Shown: positions 1 through 6,636, counted from the first letter of the stretch. The stretch: DNA of 10,359 nt from Porticoccaceae bacterium (GCA_023255165.1 JALRJD010000317.1:1-10359); one strand, 5' to 3'. Notes: generated from the letters alone by a model not told the origin. Made by a program: numbers and translations.

Positions 1-1887
1 GCGAGCATCGACACTGATGCCAAAATATCTTTCGTCGTAGACGGTCCAGCGCGGCGTCGGAATCTGGATAACCCGGGCGTAATAGAAAGCGCGCTGATTG
101 CTATCGAAGTCCGGGTCCGTCCATACCGCAGTCAACTCAGCGGCGCCTATGCTGTTGCTGTAAGTCGCGTTATCGGTGTCGACGCTATTGCCCACTGCCG
201 GCACATTGCCGGTTAACCAGTTGGCCGAGCGATCATCGGAGAGTGCCACATCAAACACCTGTTCGCGGGTTTCTCCCGCGGCAGTCAACCAACCTTTTAC
301 AATCTGCACACGATCAAGATTGGCACCATCCGGGTCCCGTGAAGCGGCAACCATAAAGGTTGGCGCACCATTGTTTTCGGTTCTGATCAAATCGCCGCCC
401 ATTGGCACACCCTTGGCATAGCCAATCGAGGCAAAGTCAGCGCGCAACACATCCGCCTGTTCGAATTGCCAACCGCCAAAAAAGCGCAGCTGAATCCGCG
501 TGCCACTGGTCGCATAAACCTCGCGCCGCTTGATCGCCTGAAACAGGGCATCGCGGGTATTTTCCTCGGCCCAGACCGCAACCAGACCGGAGGAGACCAA
601 TCGCCAGATTTTTTGCAGCTGGTTGGCCATACGCTTTTCAGTGCGGTCAGCAGCCGGCTCATCATGGGCAAATTTGCCAAAGAAATTGTCTTCATTGGTG
701 GTCGACATGCCGGTGTGGGAGTCGGTGCTGCCGATCAGACCAAACTTGAAGGGATTGACTCCAAGGCTGGCTTCGTGACGCAGCCCCTCTTTTAGTGCCG
801 AGCGGCTGTATTCGTATTGCAGCATCTCCGGTGACTTGTCCTGAGTCAGTGAGATATTGCCGTCATCCCAGGTTTCAAAATCAGCAAACTGATCATCCGG
901 CGACAGATAGGGATGGGTCTCGCCATCGCCCTTTATCTGGGTTGTTTCATAGACCGGTTCCCAGCGCGCCCGCTTGGCAGCATAGGCGGCATCCAGGGGT
1001 GTGCCATTGTTGCGATAAGGGGAAAACATCCGTCCATTGCTGACATTGCCATTGTGGGCAATCGCCAGCACTTCACCCCCGGTGGCGCTCTCATAGGTGG
1101 CCAGGGCGTCCCAAAGATCTTCCGGATCGGTGCTGTCTTGGGCCGAGAATGGCACCAATTTCGAGGCGCTGGCGGCATCGTCTTTATAGAGCACCACGCG
1201 GTGCAAGTTGTCGCCGCTGATCATCGAGGTCCATTCGTAGCCAACAAAGGCGGTGAACTGCCCCGGGCTGTTGTATTGGTCGGCAACACTGGCTGCTTCC
1301 GACCACAGCGAGCTGCGCACGCTGTCTGGTGTCTGATACTCGGCAGCATCGGTTTGAATGGCATTGGCAAAGGCTTTGGCCAGATCGGTTGAGCGCCCTT
1401 CGCGTAACATGGCCTGCCATTCGCGACCCATCTGCCAGCTTTTCAGGCGTGGATCATCCGCTGCAAGTTGGGCAAAAACACCGAGATATTCGGCATGATC
1501 TGTCACCGCCAGAAAGTCCAGCGGCCGACGCAATCTGACCGGCATACCATTGTCTGCTATCACTGTCCCACCGCGGGCAAACTGATAGGCCTGCTCACTG
1601 GTGAGCCGCGTTTCCATGGTGTAGGCGTCCGCGGATAGACGGCTGTGCAGGTGCAGGTCGCCCCAATAGAGATTGCTCAAATGGTCTCGAACCGGCAGCG
1701 AATAGAGCTTTTTCTCGGCAGCCAGATTTTCCGCGGCCGCTGAATTTTCAACACCCGCCGCGGCACTCTCTTCAACACCGGCCGCGGCGCTTGCCACCAA
1801 ACTGCCCAGTGAAAACAGCGAGGCTATCAATAACCGTCTAGTATTTAATGTGCTCTTGAGTTTGAATGATCGGGCTGAAGTTGGCAT
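1..1887 (-). CDS. DUF3604 family exported protein (PHP-like metallohydrolase), C-terminus cut by window edge
   Basis: The frame is open from an ATG at 1887 to base 1 with no stop (629 codons), so the gene continues off the left edge. I choose this start because GGAG lies about 10 bases upstream and a signal peptide follows directly: basic n-region with RR at residues 17-18, hydrophobic stretch about 19-31 (LLIASLFSLGSLV), likely cleavage near ASA at 32-34. The mature part has features I associate with DUF3604: GDLHLHS (76-82), VTDHAEY (128-134), AHNGN (277-281) and GSTDSHTG (386-393). The His/Asp clusters resemble PHP-type metal ligands (H79, H81, D130, H131, H278, D389, H391). The family is poorly characterised; a hydrolytic, metal-dependent role in the periplasm is inference. 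Only a short tail, perhaps some tens of residues, should be missing, since family members are usually 600-750 residues. A linker of 8-residue repeats (33-54) follows the signal. The gene lies 173 bp downstream of the VOC gene and may have its own promoter. Confidence 0.88.
   Translation of the reverse strand, partial: MPTSARSFKLKSTLNTRRLLIASLFSLGSLVASAAAGVEESAAAGVENSAAAENLAAEKKLYSLPVRDHLSNLYWGDLHLHSRLSADAYTMETRLTSEQAYQFARGGTVIADNGMPVRLRRPLDFLAVTDHAEYLGVFAQLAADDPRLKSWQMGREWQAMLREGRSTDLAKAFANAIQTDAAEYQTPDSVRSSLWSEAASVADQYNSPGQFTAFVGYEWTSMISGDNLHRVVLYKDDAASASKLVPFSAQDSTDPEDLWDALATYESATGGEVLAIAHNGNVSNGRMFSPYRNNGTPLDAAYAAKRARWEPVYETTQIKGDGETHPYLSPDDQFADFETWDDGNISLTQDKSPEMLQYEYSRSALKEGLRHEASLGVNPFKFGLIGSTDSHTGMSTTNEDNFFGKFAHDEPAADRTEKRMANQLQKIWRLVSSGLVAVWAEENTRDALFQAIKRREVYATSGTRIQLRFFGGWQFEQADVLRADFASIGYAKGVPMGGDLIRTENNGAPTFMVAASRDPDGANLDRVQIVKGWLTAAGETREQVFDVALSDDRSANWLTGNVPAVGNSVDTDNATYSNSIGAAELTAVWTDPDFDSNQRAFYYARVIQIPTPRWTVYDERYFGISVDAR
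1726..1791 (-). repeat. 24-bp coding tandem repeat in the DUF3604 post-signal linker
   Basis: Residues 33-54 of the DUF3604 protein read as SAAAGVEE, SAAAGVEN and SAAAEN: two full 8-residue units and a partial third, encoded by about 24-bp direct repeats. The segment lies between the predicted signal cleavage site and the catalytic domain, so it is probably a flexible low-complexity linker that can change copy number by slippage. Confidence 0.75.
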
Positions 1888-1958
1888 GGACTGTTGGCTC
1901 CTGGTTAAACTTTTTTATTCTTTTTATTTTTCTTGTTTTTTTGCAGGTGGCGTTTCGT

Positions 1959-2006
1959 TAGAACACTCGCTAAAACACTCGTTAAAACACCTGTTAAAAC
2001 ATCGCC
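1959..2006. repeat. Four degenerate 12-bp tandem repeats upstream of the DUF3604 gene
   Basis: On the plus strand, four adjacent 12-mers start at 1959, 1971, 1983 and 1995: TAGAACACTCGC, TAAAACACTCGT, TAAAACACCTGT and TAAAACATCGCC. They share the core TAAAACA. They sit 72-119 bp upstream of the DUF3604 start codon, inside its leader or promoter region, and could be iterated binding sites or a slippage product. No protein-coding use is supported. Confidence 0.7.
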
Positions 2007-2030
2007 CGAACAACTTTTCCTATCAGCTAT

Positions 2031-2046
2031 CGCAGTAATCACTGCG
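2031..2046. other. Small perfect hairpin downstream of the VOC gene
   Basis: CGCAGT at 2031-2036 and ACTGCG at 2041-2046 form a perfect 6-bp stem with a 4-base loop (AATC). It lies 15 bp beyond the stop of the VOC gene in the direction of transcription. No T-run follows on the minus strand, so it is a poor intrinsic terminator. It may stabilise the 3' end of the mRNA or be a protein-binding palindrome. Confidence 0.4.
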
Positions 2047-2060
2047 GCTTATCGGCAGAG

Positions 2061-2654
2061 CTATTTTTTATTTGCAGAGCTTTTATTTACAGAATCTTTG
2101 TAAGCAGAAAGCGGCGTCACTATCTCGATCAGGTTGCCGTTATTGTCACGAATAAACAAGAGACGGCGGCCAGCATCGACAAAGGTAGTCGGCGGCAACT
2201 CCAGCTCCACGCCTCGGCTGAGCAGTTCCGCCGCCACGGCGTCCACATCGGCACTCATAAACGACAGGTGCACAAAGCCGCGATCAGAGAGCGCAGCAAA
2301 TACATCCGGGGGTAATTTTTCCGACTGGAATTCCTCAGGGGTGGCCACCACTTCAATCATAAAACCATTGGCGGCGATATAGCCGACATCGACATCCGGA
2401 TGACCGGGCACATCCCACTCGCGCACCACTTCAAAGCCGAAAACACTGCGATACCAGTCAACGGTGGCCTGATAGTCAGCCGTCGAGATCATAATATGAT
2501 CGGCACGCAGCAGGGCCAACGGATTGGCTTTGGGCACCGGCTCATCGGCAGAGGCCGAAGAGGCTGATGCAAAGGTGTGCAAGCCAAAGATGGTTAAGCC
2601 AAAGACGGTTAAGCCAAACGCGAATGTTAATCCGGAGAAAATACGCTTAACCAT
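2061..2654 (-). CDS. Exported VOC-superfamily (glyoxalase/dioxygenase fold) protein
   Basis: A 197-residue protein. Residues 1-35 look like a signal peptide or membrane anchor: K3, R4, a long hydrophobic run (5-29), then a small-residue stretch (ASASSASA). The rest is one VOC module made of two beta-alpha-beta-beta-beta halves: LRADHIMIST (49-58) with YRSVFGFEVV (68-77), then RGFVHLSFMSADVD (125-138) with DNNGNLIEIV (170-179). The four usual VOC metal positions are all filled: H53, E101, H129 and E177, so it is probably a metalloenzyme rather than a binding protein. The reaction (isomerase, lyase or ring cleavage) cannot be told from the fold. The start has AGGG 8 bases upstream. The gene begins 23 bp after the Rieske oxygenase stop, so it is almost certainly co-transcribed with it. 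The odd points are the export signal in a family that is mostly cytoplasmic, and a low-complexity C-terminal tail (about residues 188-197, SVNKSSANKK). Confidence 0.87.
   Translation of the reverse strand: MVKRIFSGLTFAFGLTVFGLTIFGLHTFASASSASADEPVPKANPLALLRADHIMISTADYQATVDWYRSVFGFEVVREWDVPGHPDVDVGYIAANGFMIEVVATPEEFQSEKLPPDVFAALSDRGFVHLSFMSADVDAVAAELLSRGVELELPPTTFVDAGRRLLFIRDNNGNLIEIVTPLSAYKDSVNKSSANKK
2580..2618 (-). repeat. 15-bp coding tandem repeat forming the VOC signal-peptide core
   Basis: Residues 13-25 read FGLTV, FGLTI, FGL, encoded by nearly identical 15-bp units of the form TTTGGCTTAACCRTC. The hydrophobic core of the export signal was thus apparently built or lengthened by tandem duplication, and its length could vary between strains. 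Confidence 0.8.
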
Positions 2655-2677
2655 CTCTGCAGCCCTGTTATTACCGA

Positions 2678-4003
2678 TTAATCTGCATTGCCATTGACAT
2701 AATCATTGAGCAACTCATGGAAACGCTGCACGCGTTTTTCCTGATGGGTCAGGATACAACCTTTAAAGCCACGTGAGTTAAGTCCCTGCTGCTGGCTGGT
2801 GCCAATGCTCAGATCCTGGTCGGCAACATAGCCCACTGACTGACCATCGCCGTAGACACTGTGACGATTTTCTGCCCACTCCAGCGGCATCGGACCAATC
2901 GGCGTCTCAACTTCTTGCATGCCTTCAACCGGCGGCACCAGAACCCAGTGGTGGAAAACACACTTTGCCGGATCGGTTGGATGGGGCTCGGTGCGCAATA
3001 TCTGGCACTGCTCCGGTGACATAGTGATGGTCAGGTTGGGAAATAATGTGCAGTGGAAATAATCCACCAGCTGCTGATCACTCATGTTTTCGTAGTTGGT
3101 AAACCCGCGTTCAGGCCCGAGGCGGCGTTTGGCGGCAATAATTGCTTCGCGAATTTCACCGGTTCTGCCGGTGTAATCGGCTGGATCTATGCCCCATGCG
3201 CGAGCCACATCATCGAGGGGCGCGGGCACGTCACCGGACTCGAACTCCGGATTGCGCGTAGTGGCCTGGTGGCCTTTCATCCACATGGAGTTATGGCCGC
3301 TTTCATACATCTCAAACAAGGTGTCGGGCAGACCGTCATTGATAAAGGTCGACAGCTCCGGATGGATGGTCGGCAAGTGATAACTTTCATTGAAGTTGTC
3401 GCGGATAATTTTCCAGTTAAAGTCTGCTTCCGCGGTCAGGTACATCACCCGAACCCAGTTATCCAGACCGTAGTCTTTCAATCGCTCAGGCAGTGGCTCA
3501 AGCCACTCGAGCAGCGGTTTCGCATCGGCGTCCATGCAATAGAAGATAAACGGGCCCCAGGTTTCACAGCGCACTTCGGCGAGACGAACTTTGCCGCAGG
3601 GATTGCCATCGGGAAAATCGTCCGGATCCTGCACATTGACCAACACACCGTCGGGTGCGAATTGCCAGCCGTGATAGCCACAGGTGATTTTGTCGCTGCC
3701 GCCTATCTCACCGAGTATCAAACGGTTGCCGCGGTGTGGGCAGGTGTTATAAAAAGCCTTGATCGAGCCGTCAGCCTGACGAATCATAATCACTGACTCA
3801 GCGCCGAGATTGTGGCGCACATAGTCGCCCTCTTGCTCAAGCTCCGCGACCATACCGCCAAGATGCCAGACCCGCGGCCATAAAAACTGGTTTTCACGGT
3901 CCATAAATTCTTTGGAGGTATAGCGATCCGAAGTGATGACATCGCCGCGAACGGGAAGATCGAAGCCCTGGGCATATCGCGAAGTCTCAGACTGCAAGCT
4001 CAT
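2678..4003 (-). CDS. Rieske non-heme iron oxygenase, ring-hydroxylating alpha-subunit type
   Basis: A 441-residue protein of normal alpha-subunit length. The N-terminal Rieske domain carries the [2Fe-2S] ligands C88-P-H90 and C108-x2-H111, 17 residues apart (CPHRGNRL and CGYHGW). The C-terminal catalytic domain has DNFNESYHLPTIHPE (202-216). H209 and H214 are the likely mononuclear iron ligands, and D397 in ADQDLSI is the likely third ligand. D202 is placed like the residue that bridges the Rieske centre and the iron in neighbouring subunits. Such enzymes use O2 and electrons from a ferredoxin or reductase to hydroxylate or demethylate aromatic, alicyclic or quaternary-amine substrates in the cytoplasm. 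No beta subunit or electron-transfer partner is encoded nearby, which suggests an alpha-only oligomer using proteins coded elsewhere. The start has AGAGGA about 7 bases upstream. The flanking SDR and VOC genes suggest a catabolic operon; the substrate is unknown. Confidence 0.93.
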   Translation of the reverse strand: MSLQSETSRYAQGFDLPVRGDVITSDRYTSKEFMDRENQFLWPRVWHLGGMVAELEQEGDYVRHNLGAESVIMIRQADGSIKAFYNTCPHRGNRLILGEIGGSDKITCGYHGWQFAPDGVLVNVQDPDDFPDGNPCGKVRLAEVRCETWGPFIFYCMDADAKPLLEWLEPLPERLKDYGLDNWVRVMYLTAEADFNWKIIRDNFNESYHLPTIHPELSTFINDGLPDTLFEMYESGHNSMWMKGHQATTRNPEFESGDVPAPLDDVARAWGIDPADYTGRTGEIREAIIAAKRRLGPERGFTNYENMSDQQLVDYFHCTLFPNLTITMSPEQCQILRTEPHPTDPAKCVFHHWVLVPPVEGMQEVETPIGPMPLEWAENRHSVYGDGQSVGYVADQDLSIGTSQQQGLNSRGFKGCILTHQEKRVQRFHELLNDYVNGNAD

Positions 4004-4035
4004 TTCTTATCCTCTTTATTTATCGTTGGTAAAAC

Positions 4036-4065
4036 GGCAAACAGACCGATAAAGGTCTGTTTGCC
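4036..4065. other. Perfect 12-bp stem hairpin between SDR and Rieske genes
   Basis: GGCAAACAGACC (4036-4047) and GGTCTGTTTGCC (4054-4065) form a perfect 12-bp stem with a 6-base loop. On the minus strand the stem is followed by GTTTTACC, too short a T-run for a confident terminator. It fills most of the 77-bp gap between the first-listed SDR stop (4081) and the Rieske start (4003). It could act as a partial terminator or as an mRNA-processing or stability element that sets Rieske expression apart from the upstream SDR genes. Confidence 0.65.
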
Positions 4066-4080
4066 TTGCATCTTGCATCG

Positions 4081-4842
4081 TTATTTACAGATCAGGCCGC
4101 CATCGACAACCAGCTCTGTGCCGGTGACATAGCTTGCTTCATCCGAGGCCAAAAACAATGCACAGTTGGCCACTTCCTCGGGATAACCCATGCGACCCCA
4201 GGGCACAGTAGCGCCAAGTTTTTTAAATTCTTCAGGGTTATCGCGACGGGAATCGTTCTGAATATTGGTGTCGATCAGACCAGGGTGTATTGAGTTGCAG
4301 CGAATACCGTCGGCAGCGTGCTCAAGGGCGATGCCTTTACACAAAATCTGCACACCGGCTTTGGCGACACCATACACCGAGACACCGGGAATACCACGCA
4401 GACCGGCCACCGATGACATATTCACAATCGAACCACCGCCAGACTTGATCATTGCTGGCAGCGCTTTCTGACAACCGAGGAATACGCTGCGCATATTGAC
4501 GTCCATCTGCAGATCGTAATCGGCCTGTGTGAACTGGCTGATCGGACGCATTACCGCGATACCGGCGTTATTGACCAGAACATCGAGGCTGCCAAAACGC
4601 TCAACGCTGGCATCAACCACTTCCTGCCAGCGCTGCTCGTCGACCACATTCTGCTTCATGGTTAACACCTCAGCACCGAGCGCAACCAGCTCTTTTTCAC
4701 AGGCAGCGAGACCGGCTTCATCGATATCGGTAATAACCAGTTTGGCGCCTTCTTGCGCAAAACGGATGGCAATAGCACGGCCCAAACCGGGGTTGGAGGC
4801 GGCGCCTGTAATCAGCGCAACTTTATTTAATAATCTGGACAT
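4081..4842 (-). CDS. Classical short-chain dehydrogenase/reductase (SDR), NAD(H)-type
   Basis: A 253-residue classical SDR of standard length. The nucleotide-binding motif is TGAASNPGLG (12-21), two residues longer than the usual TGxxxGxG. D39 at the end of the second beta strand (VITDID) favours NAD(H) over NADP(H). The other signatures are NNAG (91-94) and the complete catalytic tetrad N116, S144, Y157, K161 (YGVAK), with PG at 187-188 and a VVDGG end (245-249). The enzyme interconverts an alcohol and a ketone in the cytoplasm; the substrate is unknown. The start is supported by AAGAGA about 7 bases upstream. It is the third SDR in transcription order and immediately precedes the Rieske oxygenase, which suggests oxidation of a hydroxyl made by or supplied to that enzyme (inference). 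Confidence 0.93.
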   Translation of the reverse strand: MSRLLNKVALITGAASNPGLGRAIAIRFAQEGAKLVITDIDEAGLAACEKELVALGAEVLTMKQNVVDEQRWQEVVDASVERFGSLDVLVNNAGIAVMRPISQFTQADYDLQMDVNMRSVFLGCQKALPAMIKSGGGSIVNMSSVAGLRGIPGVSVYGVAKAGVQILCKGIALEHAADGIRCNSIHPGLIDTNIQNDSRRDNPEEFKKLGATVPWGRMGYPEEVANCALFLASDEASYVTGTELVVDGGLICK

Positions 4843-4922
4843 AGGTATTTCTCTTTTTATTTTTGTATTTGGTTCTTATGGTTTGCGGTAGTAGCCCGCT
4901 TGCATTGTTTCAGTTGACCTGT

Positions 4923-5684
4923 TTAGGTGGCATTACCACCGTCAACCATATAGACACTGCCGGTACAGTAGCTGCTTTCGTCACTGGCCAGGAACAACAT
5001 CAGGTTGGCCACTTCTTGCGGCTGACCATAGCGGCCCATCGGTGTGCCTGCCTCGATCATGGTTTTGAAATCAAGGCCGGTGGCATCGTTAAAACCGTCG
5101 ACAATCGAATTCATCATGCGTGTTTCAATTGGGCCCGGATTAACCGTATTAACGCGAATGCCAAAACCGGCAAATTCCAATGCAGCACAGCGCATCAAAC
5201 CCACCACAGCGTGCTTGCTGCTGTTATAAACCGCGGTATTGGGCGAACCCTTGACCCCGGCGCCAGAGGAAGTGATCACAATGCTGCCACCGCCGCCATC
5301 GCGCATAACCGGCACCACATAGTGCAGGCCGAGCCAGACACCGCGCACATTGACCGACATCACCTGGTCAAAATTTTCCACGCTGGTTTCAATAATCGAG
5401 CCGATCGCTCCTTCAATTCCAGCATTGGCGACAAATACATCGATGCCGCCAAAGGTCTCAACACAGGCCTTGACCATATTCTCAACCTGGTCAGCCTGAG
5501 TCACGTCCACCGCCACACAGGCGCAGCGATGTGAACCAAACTCATCAACCATCGGCTGAGTGACCGAGGTGCCAATATCGGCCATCATCACTTTGGCGCC
5601 TTCGGCGACAAACCGCTTAACCGCTTCAACACCGATGCCACCACCGGCGCCAGTAATCAGTACAACCTTGTTTTCGAGCTTCAT
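4923..5684 (-). CDS. Classical short-chain dehydrogenase/reductase (SDR), NAD(H)-type
   Basis: A 253-residue classical SDR with canonical TGAGGGIG (11-18), an acidic D36 after the second beta strand (MMADIG) pointing to NAD(H), ANAG (86-89), and the full tetrad N112, S140, Y153, K157 (YNSSK). PGPIET (183-188) and VDGG (247-250) complete the pattern. The sequence differs clearly from the neighbouring SDRs throughout the substrate loop, so this is not a recent duplicate; the genes probably act on different groups or stereoisomers. AAGGA lies 8 bases upstream of the start. It sits 80 bp upstream of the next SDR and 59 bp downstream of the first. Substrate unknown. Confidence 0.93.
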   Translation of the reverse strand: MKLENKVVLITGAGGGIGVEAVKRFVAEGAKVMMADIGTSVTQPMVDEFGSHRCACVAVDVTQADQVENMVKACVETFGGIDVFVANAGIEGAIGSIIETSVENFDQVMSVNVRGVWLGLHYVVPVMRDGGGGSIVITSSGAGVKGSPNTAVYNSSKHAVVGLMRCAALEFAGFGIRVNTVNPGPIETRMMNSIVDGFNDATGLDFKTMIEAGTPMGRYGQPQEVANLMLFLASDESSYCTGSVYMVDGGNAT

Positions 5685-5743
5685 TTTTGATTCCTTAACT
5701 TTTTAGAGTCGCAATTTAGAGCAGCAAACAGTAAGCCTGCCTT

Positions 5744-6544
5744 TTATTCCGCGGGAATTTCCCCGGCAGCCACCATCGCATCAAACAGTTCGGTTCCCAT
5801 CGGGTTGCGGCGCAGACAGAGGCCACCGTTGACCTGAAGATTTTCGCCGGTCATATAACATTCGTCAGAGGCGAGGAAGGTTGCCGCCGCGGCAATATCA
5901 TCGCTGCTGCCAATACGACCCATGGGATAACAATCTTCAAAGGCCTTTAGCAGCGCCGGGCTCTGCAGCGCGTCGGCAGTCATTGGTGTATCAGTGAGAC
6001 CGGGTGAGATGCTGTTGGCACGAATACCTTTGCAGCCATATTGGTTGGCAACACAGCGAATCAGATGGTCGGTGCCCGCCTTGGTGCCCATATAAGCGGC
6101 GTGGTCGTCGAGCATTATTTTGGCGGTAGCGGAAGAGATCTGAATAATTGAGCCGCCAGTGGCATCCATTGTCGCCACCAGCTTCTGCAGCCACATAAAT
6201 GGCCCTTTAAACTGCAGGTCAATCATTTGGTCGAGCTGTTCTTCAGTGTTTTCAGTCAGGGGAACCAGCAGACCCCAACCGGTCGCGTTAATCGCCACAT
6301 CCACGCGCGAGTGACGCTCAACAATGGTGTCGATCATGGCATCAATAGAGGCTTTTTTGGAGAAATCGCAAACGACCCAATCGCCATTAATTTCCTCGGC
6401 CAGCGCACGCAATCGCTCTTCATTGCGACCCGAGACAACCACCTTGGCACCCTCCGCCGCGAAGCGACGCGCCATCACCTGACCCATATTGTCTTTGCTG
6501 GCAGCACCGACAATCGAGACCACCTTTCCATCAAACCGACCCAT
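5744..6544 (-). CDS. Atypical SDR-family oxidoreductase, probably NADP(H)-type
   Basis: I prefer the ATG at 6544 (266 residues) over the in-frame ATG at 6559. An AGGGG Shine-Dalgarno sequence lies 6-7 bases before 6544 and falls inside the longer frame, while nothing comparable precedes 6559; MGRFDGKV is also the usual SDR beginning. Residue numbers here start from 6544. The fold is SDR: VGAASKDNMG (12-21) at the cofactor loop, SGR (38-40, R40) instead of an acidic residue, hinting at NADP(H), S138, Y151 and K155 as catalytic residues, and VNGG near 238-241. Several signatures are altered: Thr of TGxxxGxG is Val, NNAG is NATG (86-89), and the tetrad Asn is Gln (Q111, in DLQFKGP). The C-terminus runs about 20 residues past the VNGG motif, longer than in its neighbours. 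It is the first gene of the SDR-Rieske-VOC run. Confidence 0.88.
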   Translation of the reverse strand: MGRFDGKVVSIVGAASKDNMGQVMARRFAAEGAKVVVSGRNEERLRALAEEINGDWVVCDFSKKASIDAMIDTIVERHSRVDVAINATGWGLLVPLTENTEEQLDQMIDLQFKGPFMWLQKLVATMDATGGSIIQISSATAKIMLDDHAAYMGTKAGTDHLIRCVANQYGCKGIRANSISPGLTDTPMTADALQSPALLKAFEDCYPMGRIGSSDDIAAAATFLASDECYMTGENLQVNGGLCLRRNPMGTELFDAMVAAGEIPAE

Positions 6545-6550
6545 AACAGA

Positions 6551-6556
6551 ACCCCT
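6551..6556 (-). promoter_or_regulatory. Ribosome binding site deciding the start of the first SDR gene
   Basis: AGGGGT on the minus strand lies 6-7 bases upstream of the ATG at 6544 and immediately inside the alternative ATG at 6559, which itself lacks a Shine-Dalgarno sequence. This favours the shorter protein. Confidence 0.65.
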
Positions 6557-6583
6557 CATTTAATTGTTGTTATTTTGCCGTTG

Positions 6584-6606
6584 CGGATGGCTCGAAACTG
6601 CATCCG
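6584..6606. promoter_or_regulatory. Inverted repeat in the leader of the SDR-Rieske operon
   Basis: CGGATG (6584-6589) and CATCCG (6601-6606) form a perfect 6-bp inverted repeat with an 11-base spacer. It starts just downstream of the candidate -10 box, so it could be a regulator site or a leader hairpin. There is no second copy to support it. Confidence 0.3.
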
Positions 6607-6636
6607 ATAAAACAGACAAGAATGTTTCTTTTTCAA
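6607..6636 (-). promoter_or_regulatory. Candidate promoter with an operator-like palindrome in its spacer
   Basis: Read on the minus strand: TTGAAA at 6636-6631 as -35, an 18-bp spacer, and TTTTAT at 6612-6607 as -10. Thirteen bases of the spacer (6630-6618) are the palindrome AAGAA-ACA-TTCTT. A repressor bound there would block RNA polymerase. The adjacent TetR gene is the obvious candidate to bind it, but this is inference. A further short palindrome, TGATA-T-TATCA on the plus strand, lies at 6639-6649. Confidence 0.4.

Noticed and set aside
466..1392. Overlapping plus-strand open frames of 82-159 codons at the left end
   Set aside because: All are antisense to the DUF3604 gene, which is open from 1887 to base 1 and carries family motifs and a signal peptide.
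1850..2038. 62-codon plus-strand open frame with an SLKH-type repeat
   Set aside because: The repeated residues simply translate the 12-bp tandem repeats in the DUF3604 upstream region; no start signal or homology supports a protein.
3053..3796. 247-codon plus-strand open frame across the Rieske gene
   Set aside because: It lies wholly antisense to a gene with intact Rieske and iron motifs, shows no recognisable domain, and has no convincing ribosome binding site.
4863..5534. 223-codon plus-strand open frame across the second SDR gene
   Set aside because: It is antisense to a canonical SDR with complete catalytic residues; its composition is what the complement of such a gene gives.
6545..6559. 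Alternative ATG at 6559 for the first SDR gene
   Set aside because: No Shine-Dalgarno sequence precedes it, while AGGGG inside this stretch is correctly spaced for the ATG at 6544.
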